Assembly: GCF_007003975.1 (NCBI RefSeq)
Contig: NZ_VFTC01000003.1
Location: forward strand, 62,001-126,000
Source of the DNA: Mesorhizobium sp. WSM4306
GTDB lineage: Bacteria; Pseudomonadota; Alphaproteobacteria; Rhizobiales; Rhizobiaceae
DNA length: 64,000 bases
Reading direction: 5' to 3'
The notes beneath the pieces were generated by a model. The model was not told the origin of the DNA. It was given only the letters and a program-made list of their open reading frames with translations, and ran no database searches. The position numbers were made by a program, and so were the translations under genes. Of this stretch, positions 43,580-52,293 are shown one piece after another (position 1 is the first letter of the stretch; the number at the start of each line of letters is the position of its first letter).

Positions 43580-44455
43580 TCAGGCCGCTTTCTTCTCGGC
43601 GGAGGCTGTGTTCATCGTGCTCTGCTCGACGGCGTCGATCGTCGGCCGCTCATAGGACGAGATGGTCTTGCGGCCGAACTCAATCGCCACCTGCGGCAGG
43701 GCGCCGTTCATGTAGGCGAGCAGCGTCTGCTTGACGATGATGTAGAGGCGGTTCTTCTTCTCGCGCACCGTCTTGATCTTGGTAGCGACCGGCCCGACCA
43801 CGGCGTAGGACAGAAAGATGCCGAGAAAGGTCCCGACAAGGGCGGCGCCGATCAGACCGCCGAGGATTTCCGGCGACTGGTCGAGCGCGCCCATCGCCTT
43901 GACCACGCCGAGCACGGCGGCGACGATGCCGAGCGCCGGCAGACCGTCGCCCACCGCCACCAGCGCGTGATAGGCCTTCATCTTGTCGGACTTGATGGTC
44001 TGGATTTCCTCGTCCATCAGGGCCTCGATCTCGTGCGAGCGCGCATTGCCGATGATGATGATGCGGCAATAGTCGCAGATGAAGTGCGTCAGATCGTGAT
44101 TCTTGAGCACGGTCGGGAACGCCTGGAAGATTGCTGATTCCTCGGGGTTGTCGATATGCGCCTCGACCTCGCTGCGGGATTTCGAGCGCAGTTCGCGCAT
44201 CAGGCTGTGGAGGACGCCCAGCGTCTCCAGATAGTCGCGCTCCTTCGGCACCGCCTGCTTGAAGGCTTCGAGGATGCCCTTGCCGGTGTCCTTGACGGTC
44301 TTCATCGGGTTGGCGACGAGGAAGGTGCCAAGTGCGGCGCCGCAGATGACCACCGCTTCCCAGGGCTGCATCAGCACATGCAGATGGCCGCCCATGGCCA
44401 TGAAGCCGCCGAGAACACAGCCGAGCGTCACCACCAGTCCGATCAGAATGCCCAC
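43580..44455 (-). CDS. motA: flagellar motor stator protein MotA
   Basis: A 291-residue proton-channel subunit with four membrane segments: [20 protein letters not shown], the [19 protein letters not shown] helix, and two helices around [18 protein letters not shown] and [21 protein letters not shown]. The cytoplasmic loop carries the charged residues that touch FliG ([16 protein letters not shown]). The GTG at 44455 is preferred: GGAAGGA lies six bases upstream and MGILIGL is the family start; an upstream GTG at 44470 would fall before that site. It heads the minus-strand operon. The partner MotB is encoded 16 kb away. Confidence 0.95.
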   Translation of the reverse strand: MGILIGLVVTLGCVLGGFMAMGGHLHVLMQPWEAVVICGAALGTFLVANPMKTVKDTGKGILEAFKQAVPKERDYLETLGVLHSLMRELRSKSRSEVEAHIDNPEESAIFQAFPTVLKNHDLTHFICDYCRIIIIGNARSHEIEALMDEEIQTIKSDKMKAYHALVAVGDGLPALGIVAAVLGVVKAMGALDQSPEILGGLIGAALVGTFLGIFLSYAVVGPVATKIKTVREKKNRLYIIVKQTLLAYMNGALPQVAIEFGRKTISSYERPTIDAVEQSTMNTASAEKKAA

Positions 44456-44598
44456 GCCAGATCCTTCCACGTCACGTCAGACCTAACCGATAGCCCCCGT
44501 GCCTTGTGTGAGGCTTGAATCACGCATGGCGAACCGATTCAGCCTCGCGCAAGCAAGTCCGCATACTCTGTCACTGAAGCTGCGACCGGAGGCATGTC

Positions 44599-46410
44599 GT
44601 GTTGAGCACTTTTACCAGCTATCAGCTCATCGCCAGGGATATTCCCAAGGCGATCGACCGCATCGAGGCGGACCCGATCAACAAGCGCGACACCGACTAC
44701 TATCTCGCCAACATCGGCAGCGTGAAATCGATAGACGATTTCGTCAAGAACACCCGTCTGTTCACCTATGCCATGAAGGCCTTTGGGCTTGGCGACATGG
44801 CTTATGCCAAGGCTTTCATGGTCAAAGCCCTGAAGGAAGGTGTCTCCGATCCCGACAGCTTCGCTAACAAATTGACCGACAAGCGCTATGCCGAGTTCGT
44901 CTCGGCCTTCAATTTCGCAGCGTTGGGCACGGATGCCACCAGCTACAATCCCGCGCAGCAAGGCGTGACGAAGAACTATACGGCCCAAATTGGGCTCGGC
45001 GCCTTGCAGAACGGGTTCGACTACTACAAGGGCGAGACCTCCTACTTCATTAGCAACATCTCCAACGTCAAATCGATCGACGACCTTATGGGCAACGACC
45101 GCCTGCTCACCTATGCGATGGCCGCCTTCGGCCTCGATGCAGACGCCGAAGCACCTGCGACCGTCCGCGCCATGCTGGAAGGCGGCGTCACCGACCCGAA
45201 CAGCCCGGCGAACACGTCGACCAACAAGGGTTATGCGGCCTTCGTCGCCGCCTTCGACTTCGCACAATATGGCGACCAGGCAACGGCGCGCGACGCCGTC
45301 CAGCAGGCGGTTCCCAAAGCCGTCATGGCGGGAACCGGGCTGGTGCTGGTCAAGCCGACCGCGCAATACATCAAGGGCGAGGCCGACTACTACGCGGCCA
45401 ACATCTCCAAGGTGAAGTCGATCGAAGACCTTTTGAAGGACAAGCGCCTGCTGACCTTCGCTATGGCTGCCTATGGGCTGGATGCATCGACCCAGACGGC
45501 GAAGCAGATCCGCACGATGGTCAACGGCGGCGTCACCGATCCGTTCAGCCCCGCCAACCTGTTGACCGACAAAAGCTACGCCAACTTCGTCAGCGCCTTC
45601 GACTTCGCCCAATATGGCGATCAGACGACCACGCGCGACGCCGTGCTGAAGACCACGCCGAAGCTTTACACGACCGAGTCCAGTCTTGGTCTCATCAAGC
45701 CGAATGCGGATGCTGTCCAGGCCGAGACCAGCTACTACCTCGCCAACATCACCAAGGTGAAGTCGATCGACGATCTGATGGCCGACAGCCGGCTGTACAA
45801 TTATGCGCTGTCAGCCAGCGGTCTCGATCCGGCAACCACCAACAAGGATCTTGTCCGCGATGTTCTGGAGGGCGGCGTCAGCGACCCGAACAGCATCGCC
45901 AACAAGCTCTCCAACAAGGCTTATGCCAGGCTCGCTACTTCGTTGAATTTCGAGGCTTACGGCGAAGCGGCGACGACCCGCAACCCGTCGCAGCAGCCGG
46001 TCGTCGACAAATACATGCGCCAGACGCTGGAAGAGGATGCCGGCAAGACCAATGAGGGCGTGCGGCTGGCGCTCTATTTCGAGCGCAAGGCGCCGACGAT
46101 CACCAACTGGTACGACGTGCTGGCCGACACAGCCCTGGCCAGCGCGGTACGCACCGCGATCGGCCTGCCCGATTCCTTCGCCACCGCCGACATCGACAAG
46201 CAGGCGCAGGCCTTCGAGGCAAAGCTCGACCTCACCGACTTCACCGACCCGGCCAAGCTCGACAAATTCCTGACCCGCTTCACCAGCCTCTGGGAAATAA
46301 ATCATCCGACTTCGACCGCCCAGACATCGATCGGAGTGCTGTTTGCCCAACCGACCACCGTCGGCATCTCGACCGATCTGATGATGGCCATGCAGAAACT
46401 GAAATTCTGA
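44599..46410 (+). CDS. DUF1217 flagellar-cluster protein with four 115-residue repeats
   Basis: A 603-residue protein of the DUF1217 family, which is found in rhizobial flagellar clusters and has no assigned role. The repeat unit begins with (D/E)TxYY or EADYY at residues 31, 146, 261 and 376, exactly 115 residues apart. Each unit contains a VKSI(D/E)DL segment, a LLTYAMxAFGLD helix and GV(S/T)DPxSxAN. A weaker fifth unit follows at about 491-570. The GTG at 44599 is supported by GGAGG six bases upstream; no ATG fits. There is no signal peptide. It is the first gene of the long plus-strand flagellar operon, 7 bp before flgF, and is divergent from motA. Confidence 0.85.
   Translation: MLSTFTSYQLIARDIPKAIDRIEADPINKRDTDYYLANIGSVKSIDDFVKNTRLFTYAMKAFGLGDMAYAKAFMVKALKEGVSDPDSFANKLTDKRYAEFVSAFNFAALGTDATSYNPAQQGVTKNYTAQIGLGALQNGFDYYKGETSYFISNISNVKSIDDLMGNDRLLTYAMAAFGLDADAEAPATVRAMLEGGVTDPNSPANTSTNKGYAAFVAAFDFAQYGDQATARDAVQQAVPKAVMAGTGLVLVKPTAQYIKGEADYYAANISKVKSIEDLLKDKRLLTFAMAAYGLDASTQTAKQIRTMVNGGVTDPFSPANLLTDKSYANFVSAFDFAQYGDQTTTRDAVLKTTPKLYTTESSLGLIKPNADAVQAETSYYLANITKVKSIDDLMADSRLYNYALSASGLDPATTNKDLVRDVLEGGVSDPNSIANKLSNKAYARLATSLNFEAYGEAATTRNPSQQPVVDKYMRQTLEEDAGKTNEGVRLALYFERKAPTITNWYDVLADTALASAVRTAIGLPDSFATADIDKQAQAFEAKLDLTDFTDPAKLDKFLTRFTSLWEINHPTSTAQTSIGVLFAQPTTVGISTDLMMAMQKLKF
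44689..46068 (+). repeat. four tandem 345-bp coding repeats
   Basis: Coding units at 44689-45033, 45034-45378, 45379-45723 and 45724-46068 each specify 115 residues of the DUF1217 protein. They are recognisable at protein level (roughly 40-50 percent by eye) but well diverged in DNA, so the duplication is old. Confidence 0.85.
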
Positions 46411-46417
46411 GAGCACC

Positions 46418-47143
46418 ATGCAGGACAGCCTTTACGTCGCCCTTTCCTCGCAGATCGCGCTCGAGCGCCGTCTCGATACCATCGCCGACAATGTCGCCAA
46501 CGCCTCGACCATCGGCTTTCGCGCCACCGGCGTGAAGTTCGAGGATATCGTCTCCGGCAGCGGCCCCAAATCGGTGTCCTTCGCCTCCTCCGGCAAGACC
46601 TATCTGTCCGGCGCGCATGGCGCGATGACGCAAACCGGCAATCCGTTCGACTTCGCCGTCCAGGGCGATGCCTGGTTCGGCATCGACACCCCGGCCGGCA
46701 CCGTGATGACGCGCGACGGACGTTTTTCGATGAACGAGAACGGCGAGCTGATGTCGCTCGAAGGCCATCCCGTGCTCGACGCCGGCGGTGCGCCGATCCA
46801 ACTCGACCCGCGCGACGGCCCGCCCAAGGCGGGCGCCGACGGCTCGCTGCGCCAGGGCGACAAGCTTGTCGGCGCCATCGGCCTGTTCAATTTCGACCCC
46901 GGCACGAATTTCGTCCGCTACGGCAATTCGGGCATCGTTCCCTCGCGCACGCCGGAGCCGGTCACCGATCGCTCGGATCTCGGTGTCGCGCAAGGCTTCG
47001 TCGAGGAATCCAACGTCAATCCGGTACTGGAGATGACGCGCCTGATCATGGTCCAGCGCGCCTTCGAGAACACGGCAGCATTGATGCGCCAGACCGATGC
47101 CTCGACCGACGACGCCATCAAGACGCTCGGCTCCAAGTCGTAG
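46418..47143 (+). CDS. flgF: flagellar proximal rod protein FlgF
   Basis: A 241-residue rod protein. The N-terminal rod motif (LYVALSSQIALERRLDTIADNVANASTIGFR) and the C-terminal one (NVNPVLEMTRLIMVQRAFENT) are both present, and the middle has the TGNPFDFAVQGDAWFGI core. It forms the rod with FlgB, FlgC, FlgG and FliE in the periplasm. The start is 7 bp after the DUF1217 gene; fliI follows after 3 bp. Confidence 0.95.
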   Translation: MQDSLYVALSSQIALERRLDTIADNVANASTIGFRATGVKFEDIVSGSGPKSVSFASSGKTYLSGAHGAMTQTGNPFDFAVQGDAWFGIDTPAGTVMTRDGRFSMNENGELMSLEGHPVLDAGGAPIQLDPRDGPPKAGADGSLRQGDKLVGAIGLFNFDPGTNFVRYGNSGIVPSRTPEPVTDRSDLGVAQGFVEESNVNPVLEMTRLIMVQRAFENTAALMRQTDASTDDAIKTLGSKS

Positions 47144-47146
47144 CGC

Positions 47147-48568
47147 ATGTCGAGCTCGCAATCATCGATACGTGCGCTTGAACGGCAGCCGGAAGCAGAA
47201 ACGGAAAACCGGCTGGCTGCGCTGGAGCGTATCTGGCGCCGGTTCGATGACACCGAGACACTGCTGCGGCGCGGCGGTCGCGTCGCCGAGGTTTCGCCGA
47301 CGCACTACAAGGTGCGCGGCCTTTCCGAAATCGCCAGGCTGGGCGACCTCGTCGAGCAACGAGGCCAAGCCGGCACGCGCCGCGGCGAGATCGTCAGGAT
47401 CGGCCGCGACGAGGTCGTCATCGCGCCCTTCGAGCGCAGCGCCGATGCAGGCATCGGCGACGCTGTGTTTCGCCGAGGTCCGCTGGTGGTGACGCCACAC
47501 GCTTCCTGGCGCGGACGCGCTATCGACGCGCTGACCCGCGCCATTGATGGCGGTCCGCCGCTGACCAGGAACGGCGAGGCGGCAAGCGGCGACGGCACCA
47601 CGCCCGGCGCCATGGCGCGGCAGCGTGTCGGCACCGCCTTCACCACCGGGGTCAAGGTCATAGACATCTTCACGCCGCTCTGCTTCGGCCAGCGCCTTGG
47701 CGTCTTTGCCGGTTCCGGCGTCGGCAAGTCAACGCTGCTAGCCATGCTGGCCGGCGCCGATGCTTTCGATACGGTGGTGGTGGCGCTGATCGGCGAACGC
47801 GGCCGCGAGGTGCGCGAATTCCTCGAAGACACGATCGGCGCGCAAAGCATGGCCAAGACGGTCGCCGTCGTCGCCACCAGCGATGAGAGCGCCATGATGC
47901 GGCGGCGCGCGCCCGACACCGCCATGCGCGTCGCCGAACATTTTCGCGACCAGGGCCACCGCGTGCTTCTGGTGCTGGATTCGATCACCCGCTTTGCCCA
48001 TGCGCTGCGCGAAGTGGCGACCGGCACCGGCGAACCGCCGGTCGCGCGCGGCTACCCCGCTTCGGTTTTCACCGACCTGCCGAAGCTGCTCGAGCGCGCC
48101 GGACCCGGCGCTGAAGGCCCAGGGGTTAAGGGACAAGGATCCATCACCGCCATCATCTCGGTGCTGGTCGACGGCGACGACCACAACGACCCCGTCGCCG
48201 ATTCGGTGCGCGGCATTCTCGACGGCCACGTCGTGCTCGACCGCGCCATTGCCGAACAGGGCCGCTATCCGCCGGTCAATCCGCTGTCGTCGATCTCACG
48301 CCTTGCCGACAAGGCATGGAGCCCCGAACAGCGCATGCTGGTGACCAGGCTGAAGTCGATGATCTCGCGCTTCGAGGACACGCGCGATATTCGCCTGCTA
48401 GGCGCCTACCAAGGCGGCGCCGATGCCGAACTCGACATTGCGGTTCGCCAGGTGCCGCTGATCTATGAGGCGCTGACGCAGTCGCCGAAGGACCGTGCCT
48501 CGAGCGACGCGTTCTCCGACCTCGCCCGTCATCTGAAAGGCAAGCAAAGTGTCGATGCCGGAGACTGA
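47147..48568 (+). CDS. fliI: flagellar export ATPase FliI
   Basis: A 473-residue F1-beta-like ATPase that energises flagellar protein export. Walker A is AGSGVGKSTLL (residues 188-198), Walker B is in VLLVLDSITRFAHALREV, and GERGREVREFLEDTIG is family-typical. The first 45 residues are the FliH-binding part. Its end overlaps the next gene by up to 20 bases in another frame. No FliJ gene follows directly; the next gene may fill the place but does not look like FliJ. Confidence 0.95.
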   Translation: MSSSQSSIRALERQPEAETENRLAALERIWRRFDDTETLLRRGGRVAEVSPTHYKVRGLSEIARLGDLVEQRGQAGTRRGEIVRIGRDEVVIAPFERSADAGIGDAVFRRGPLVVTPHASWRGRAIDALTRAIDGGPPLTRNGEAASGDGTTPGAMARQRVGTAFTTGVKVIDIFTPLCFGQRLGVFAGSGVGKSTLLAMLAGADAFDTVVVALIGERGREVREFLEDTIGAQSMAKTVAVVATSDESAMMRRRAPDTAMRVAEHFRDQGHRVLLVLDSITRFAHALREVATGTGEPPVARGYPASVFTDLPKLLERAGPGAEGPGVKGQGSITAIISVLVDGDDHNDPVADSVRGILDGHVVLDRAIAEQGRYPPVNPLSSISRLADKAWSPEQRMLVTRLKSMISRFEDTRDIRLLGAYQGGADAELDIAVRQVPLIYEALTQSPKDRASSDAFSDLARHLKGKQSVDAGD

Positions 48569-49745
48569 GCGCCAATACACCGAGCGGCTTTTGCGCGAGA
48601 TGCTGGCCGAGGCCACCGCCGCCGAGGAAGCCAGGGCTGACGAAGCAAGGGCAGCCAAGGCGAAAGCTGATCGCGCCAAGGCAGCCAAAACCGAGGCCGC
48701 ATTGGCGAGGGCGGCCAAGCCACCCTTGCCGAGACTGGTCCAGCCTGCGTTGCGCAGCGTGCCCGAACCTGCCCTGTTCGGCTCGCCCGAAGCTGCCTTG
48801 CCGAGCGTAGCCAACCTTGCCCTGCCCGGCATGGGCGAGCCATCCACACCCAGCGCGCTCAGGCTTGCCTTGGTCGGTGCACCGAAGGCCGCGTTGCGCG
48901 GTGTGTCCAGGCTTGCATCGGGCAGCGCGAAACTTATATCGAGCAGCGCGTCCAAGGCGGCGTCGCGCAAAGCGGCCAAGTCCGCCTCGCGCAACATGGC
49001 CAAGCCTGCTCCAACCGGCGAGACCAAACCCGTATCGATCAGAACAGTCGAACCTGCATTGCGCGATGTCAGCAAGCCTGCCTTCCCCGAGGTGGCCAGA
49101 CCTGCTCCGCCCGCTTTCGCCAAGCCCTCACTGCCGAAGGCTCCGCATGCCGAACTCAACGAGGCGATCGCGGCTAGCCGTGACTCGCTTCTCGACGGGC
49201 TCTTTCCCGACGTCGATTGGCCGCAGCCGCCAAGGGCGCAGTTTCCCAAGGTGAACAAGAAGGATGACCGACGCAGTGATATCGTCTTTGCTGCGCTCGG
49301 CATCACGCTCGGCCTGATCTGCGCGCTGTTTCCCTGGTATATCTTCTTCAATCAGGACCAGTTCGGCGTGCAGGCGATCAAGTTCGGCGGCAGCGGCACC
49401 AATGCCGGACGTGTCAGCGGCGGCTCGCAAATGGAAAATTCCGGCCAGCCGCTGACCGCAAACGATGTCCCCGATGTCGACCTGTTCGCTACCGGTACGC
49501 TGCAGGACCCCGACGACAAGACCCAGCCTGCCGGCGTCGACGAACAGCCCTTTCCGGCGGATCCCAAATTCCGCATGGTTCATGTCGCCAATGGCCGTGC
49601 CATGATCGAGGACGATGCCGGCCTGTGGATCGTCCAGCGCGGCTCGAAGCTGCCAGACTCAAGCGTGGTCTCGTCGATCGAGCAGCGCGGCGGCAAGTGG
49701 GTCATGGTCACCAGCACCGACCAGGTGATCGAACTCTCCAAATAA
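48549..49745 (+). CDS. unknown membrane protein with octapeptide repeat region, between fliI and flgB
   Basis: A 398-residue protein. An Ala/Lys/Glu-rich helix (about residues 10-48) is followed by 19 octapeptides (residues 49-200), then a charged segment, one membrane helix at about 245-267 (VFAALGITLGLICALFPWYIFF) and a C-terminal domain of 130 residues ending in a beta-rich part (LWIVQRGSKLPDSS, KWVMVTSTDQVI) that resembles a SH3-like or PilP-like fold. With no signal peptide the repeat region would be cytoplasmic and the end periplasmic. The GTG at 48549 has AAAGG at good distance; the ATG at 48555 is an alternative. Other rhizobia have a TM protein in this position, as I recall. The function is unknown. 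Confidence 0.75.
   Translation: MSMPETERQYTERLLREMLAEATAAEEARADEARAAKAKADRAKAAKTEAALARAAKPPLPRLVQPALRSVPEPALFGSPEAALPSVANLALPGMGEPSTPSALRLALVGAPKAALRGVSRLASGSAKLISSSASKAASRKAAKSASRNMAKPAPTGETKPVSIRTVEPALRDVSKPAFPEVARPAPPAFAKPSLPKAPHAELNEAIAASRDSLLDGLFPDVDWPQPPRAQFPKVNKKDDRRSDIVFAALGITLGLICALFPWYIFFNQDQFGVQAIKFGGSGTNAGRVSGGSQMENSGQPLTANDVPDVDLFATGTLQDPDDKTQPAGVDEQPFPADPKFRMVHVANGRAMIEDDAGLWIVQRGSKLPDSSVVSSIEQRGGKWVMVTSTDQVIELSK
48693..49148 (+). repeat. degenerate 24-bp minisatellite, 19 units, in frame
   Basis: 456 bases divide into 19 units of 24 bp without a gap. Typical units: CCTGCATTGCGCGATGTCAG plus CAAG, and CAGCCTGCGTTGCGCAGCGT plus GCCC. The shared core is a TGC(C/G)TTGCGC-like stretch. 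In protein the pattern is [EKPRQ]-[PAL]-[ASL]-[LR]-x-x-[VSA]-[PAKS]. Confidence 0.8.
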
Positions 49746-49836
49746 TCGCGCTCTACAGCTACGGCACGGGCCGGGCCGCGCAAGGTCCGCGCAAGACTGG
49801 CGGCCTAGTCTGGTGCGTACCAGCCTGGAGATCCCC

Positions 49837-50217
49837 ATGGAGCCCGTCAACCTTTTCGATCTTGCAGCCAAGCAGTCGCAATGGCTGTCCGTGCGCCAGT
49901 CCGCCATTGCCGGTAACATCGCCAACGTCAACACGCCGGGCTACACCGCCGGTGATGTCGAGCCGTTCGAGAAGGTGCTCGACCGCACCGCTGTGTCGCT
50001 GACCGCCACCCAGGCCGGGCATCTCGGCACCGCCGCCACCAATGCCGGCTTCACGGTCAAGCCCGAAGAGGCGACCGGCGCCATCATGCCGTCGAAGAAC
50101 ACCGTGGTGGTCGAGAACGAGCTGATGAAGGCCGGCGAGGTCCGCCGCTCCTTCGAGCTCAACACGGCGATCGTCAAGGCCTTCCATTCGATGATGATGA
50201 TGGCGGTTAAAACCTGA
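49837..50217 (+). CDS. flgB: flagellar rod protein FlgB
   Basis: A 126-residue proximal rod protein. The N-terminal motif [28 protein letters not shown] is typical, and the C-terminal helix ([23 protein letters not shown]) closes the coiled coil. GGAG six bases before the ATG at 49837 sets the start; the open frame upstream is not FlgB-like. It lies 91 bp after the preceding gene, so an internal promoter is possible, and 2 bp before flgC. Confidence 0.94.
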   Translation: MEPVNLFDLAAKQSQWLSVRQSAIAGNIANVNTPGYTAGDVEPFEKVLDRTAVSLTATQAGHLGTAATNAGFTVKPEEATGAIMPSKNTVVVENELMKAGEVRRSFELNTAIVKAFHSMMMMAVKT

Positions 50218-50219
50218 CC

Positions 50220-50636
50220 ATGGACGCGCTCACCGCAGCCCTCAAGATCGCCGCATCCGGCCTCGGCGCCCAGTCGGATCGTTTGCGCGTGGTCTCGGAA
50301 AACCTTGCCAACGCGCAGTCGACCGGCAACACGCCGGGCGCTGACCCCTATCGCCGCAAGACCATCAGCTTCGTCTCCGAGCTCGACCGTGCCTCGGGCG
50401 GGACGATGGTGGAGGTCAACTCCATCGACCGCGATCCCAGCGACTTTCCCGTCGAATTCCAGCCCGGCAACGAGGCCGCCGACGACAAGGGTTACGTCAA
50501 GATGCCCAACGTCAACGTGCTGGTCGAGATGGCCGACATGAGCGAAGCCAACCGTTCCTACGAAGCCAACCTTCAGGTCATCAAGCAGGCGCGTGATCTG
50601 ATCTCCATGACCATCGACCTGATGAGGAACCAGTAA
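50220..50636 (+). CDS. flgC: flagellar rod protein FlgC
   Basis: A 138-residue proximal rod protein with [29 protein letters not shown] at the N-terminus and [25 protein letters not shown] at the end, both family hallmarks. The middle has [17 protein letters not shown]. The stop TAA shares its last A with the fliE ATG (TAATG), so translation is coupled. Confidence 0.95.
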   Translation: MDALTAALKIAASGLGAQSDRLRVVSENLANAQSTGNTPGADPYRRKTISFVSELDRASGGTMVEVNSIDRDPSDFPVEFQPGNEAADDKGYVKMPNVNVLVEMADMSEANRSYEANLQVIKQARDLISMTIDLMRNQ

Positions 50637-50971
50637 TGATCAGCGGCATTGGCGGTATCGGATCGCTTCCACTCAAGCCGGAGATCGGCGGCGCCGACGC
50701 CGCGACCGACCTGTTTCAGGGCACCACGGCGCCAATGGCCGGCGGCGAAATCGCCGGCACCTTCGCCGAGGCGCTGAGCCAGGCCGCTTCAAAGACCGTC
50801 AATACCTTGCAGAATGCCGAGCAGGTCTCGATCCAGGCGCTCAAGGGCGACGCCGATACCCGCCAGGTCGTCGACGCCGTCATGAGCGCCCAGCAGGCCC
50901 TGCAGACCACGATCGCCATCCGCGACAAGGTCGTCTCCGCCTATCTCGAAATCAGCCGTATGGGCATCTGA
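50636..50971 (+). CDS. fliE: flagellar MS-ring/rod junction protein FliE
   Basis: A 111-residue protein linking the MS ring to the rod. The C-terminal half ([27 protein letters not shown]) is strongly conserved; the N-terminal half is Gly/Ala-rich and variable. The start overlaps flgC by one base, and flgG begins 11 bp later. Confidence 0.93.
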   Translation: MISGIGGIGSLPLKPEIGGADAATDLFQGTTAPMAGGEIAGTFAEALSQAASKTVNTLQNAEQVSIQALKGDADTRQVVDAVMSAQQALQTTIAIRDKVVSAYLEISRMGI

Positions 50972-50982
50972 GGAGACTTGCC

Positions 50983-51771
50983 GTGAAAGCACTCGCCATT
51001 GCAGCGACCGGCATGAATGCCCAGCAGACCAATCTGGAAGTCATCGCCAACAACATCGCCAACATCAACACCACCGGCTACAAGCGCGCGCGCGCCGAAT
51101 TCTCCGACCTGCTCTACCAGGTCGACCGCACGCAAGGCGTGCCCAACCGCTCCAATTCCTCGCTGGTTCCGGAAGGCGTCTCGATCGGCCTCGGCGTCAA
51201 GACGACCGCGGTGCGCAACGTCCATACACAGGGCGAGTTGACCTCGACCGGCAACAGTTTCGACATGGCGCTCACCGGCCGCGGCTGGTTCCAGATCGAG
51301 GGCGCCGACGGCGGCACGCTCTACAGCCGCGCCGGCGCTTTCAACACCAACGCCACCGGCCAGTTGGTGACCGTAGACGGCGCCAATGTCATCCCGGCGA
51401 TCACCGTACCGGTCGATGCCATCGAGGTCGTCGTCAACAAGACCGGCCAGGTCTTTGCCCGAATCGACGGCCAGACCGATCTCCAGCTTCTCGGCCAGCT
51501 GCAGCTCGCCAACTTCGCCAACGAAGCGGGCCTCGCGCCGCTCGGCGACAATTTGTTCCAGGAAACACCGGCCTCCGGCCCGGCCAATGTCGGCGTGCCC
51601 GGCGATCCCGGCTTCGCCACGGTCGAGCAAGGCTATCTCGAGGCGTCCAACGTCGACCCGGTCAAGGAAATCACCGAGCTGATCTCGGCGCAGCGCGCCT
51701 ATGAGATGAACTCCAAGGTCATCCAGGCCGCCGACGACATGGCCTCGGTCGTGTCCAAGAACATCAGGTAA
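50983..51771 (+). CDS. flgG: flagellar distal rod protein FlgG
   Basis: A 262-residue distal rod protein. [38 protein letters not shown] at the start and the [34 protein letters not shown] end are classic FlgG. The GTG at 50983 is the only plausible start; GAGGAGA lies just upstream. It is followed by flgA after 6 bp. Confidence 0.96.
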   Translation: MKALAIAATGMNAQQTNLEVIANNIANINTTGYKRARAEFSDLLYQVDRTQGVPNRSNSSLVPEGVSIGLGVKTTAVRNVHTQGELTSTGNSFDMALTGRGWFQIEGADGGTLYSRAGAFNTNATGQLVTVDGANVIPAITVPVDAIEVVVNKTGQVFARIDGQTDLQLLGQLQLANFANEAGLAPLGDNLFQETPASGPANVGVPGDPGFATVEQGYLEASNVDPVKEITELISAQRAYEMNSKVIQAADDMASVVSKNIR

Positions 51772-51777
51772 GGTCTG

Positions 51778-52293
51778 ATGGTCTCTCCGGCCTCCCGCTC
51801 CGCGCTTTGCCGCACCGCGCTGATCCTGGCGCTGGTGGCCGGCGGCGTGCCGGCTTTTGCGCAGGAGCAGACCACCACGCAGGTCGCCAGCAACCAGGCG
51901 GCCGGCGAAGTCGTGCTGATCCCCAATCGGGTCATCTATCCCGGCGAGATGATCGACACTGGCGCCTTGAAACCGGTGACGCTACTCCCCGGCAAGCATA
52001 GGCCGGATGCGGTCGCCACGCAGGCCGAGGAACTCCAGGGCAAGGTCGCCAAGCGCACGCTGCTGCCCGGCCGCTACATCCCGGTCGCCGCCATCCGCGA
52101 TGCCTGGCTGGTCGAACAGGGCGCCGCCGTACAGGTCTATTTCATCGCCGGAGACCTCACCATTTCGGCCACGGCGGTGTCGCTGCAGCCGGGCGCCGCG
52201 GGCGACCTGATCAAGGTCCGCAACACCGACAGCGGCAAGATCTTTTCCGGGACGGTAATGGCCGACGGCACCATCCGGGTCAGCGCTTCATGA
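51778..52293 (+). CDS. flgA: P-ring assembly chaperone FlgA
   Basis: A 171-residue periplasmic protein. A signal peptide (ALILALVAGGVPAFA) precedes an SAF-type domain (IYPGEMIDTGALKPVTLLPG, RTLLPGRYIPVAAIRDAWLV). FlgA helps FlgI polymerise into the P ring, and the flgI gene follows with an ATGA overlap. It is short compared with enteric FlgA, as usual in alphaproteobacteria. Confidence 0.92.
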   Translation: MVSPASRSALCRTALILALVAGGVPAFAQEQTTTQVASNQAAGEVVLIPNRVIYPGEMIDTGALKPVTLLPGKHRPDAVATQAEELQGKVAKRTLLPGRYIPVAAIRDAWLVEQGAAVQVYFIAGDLTISATAVSLQPGAAGDLIKVRNTDSGKIFSGTVMADGTIRVSAS

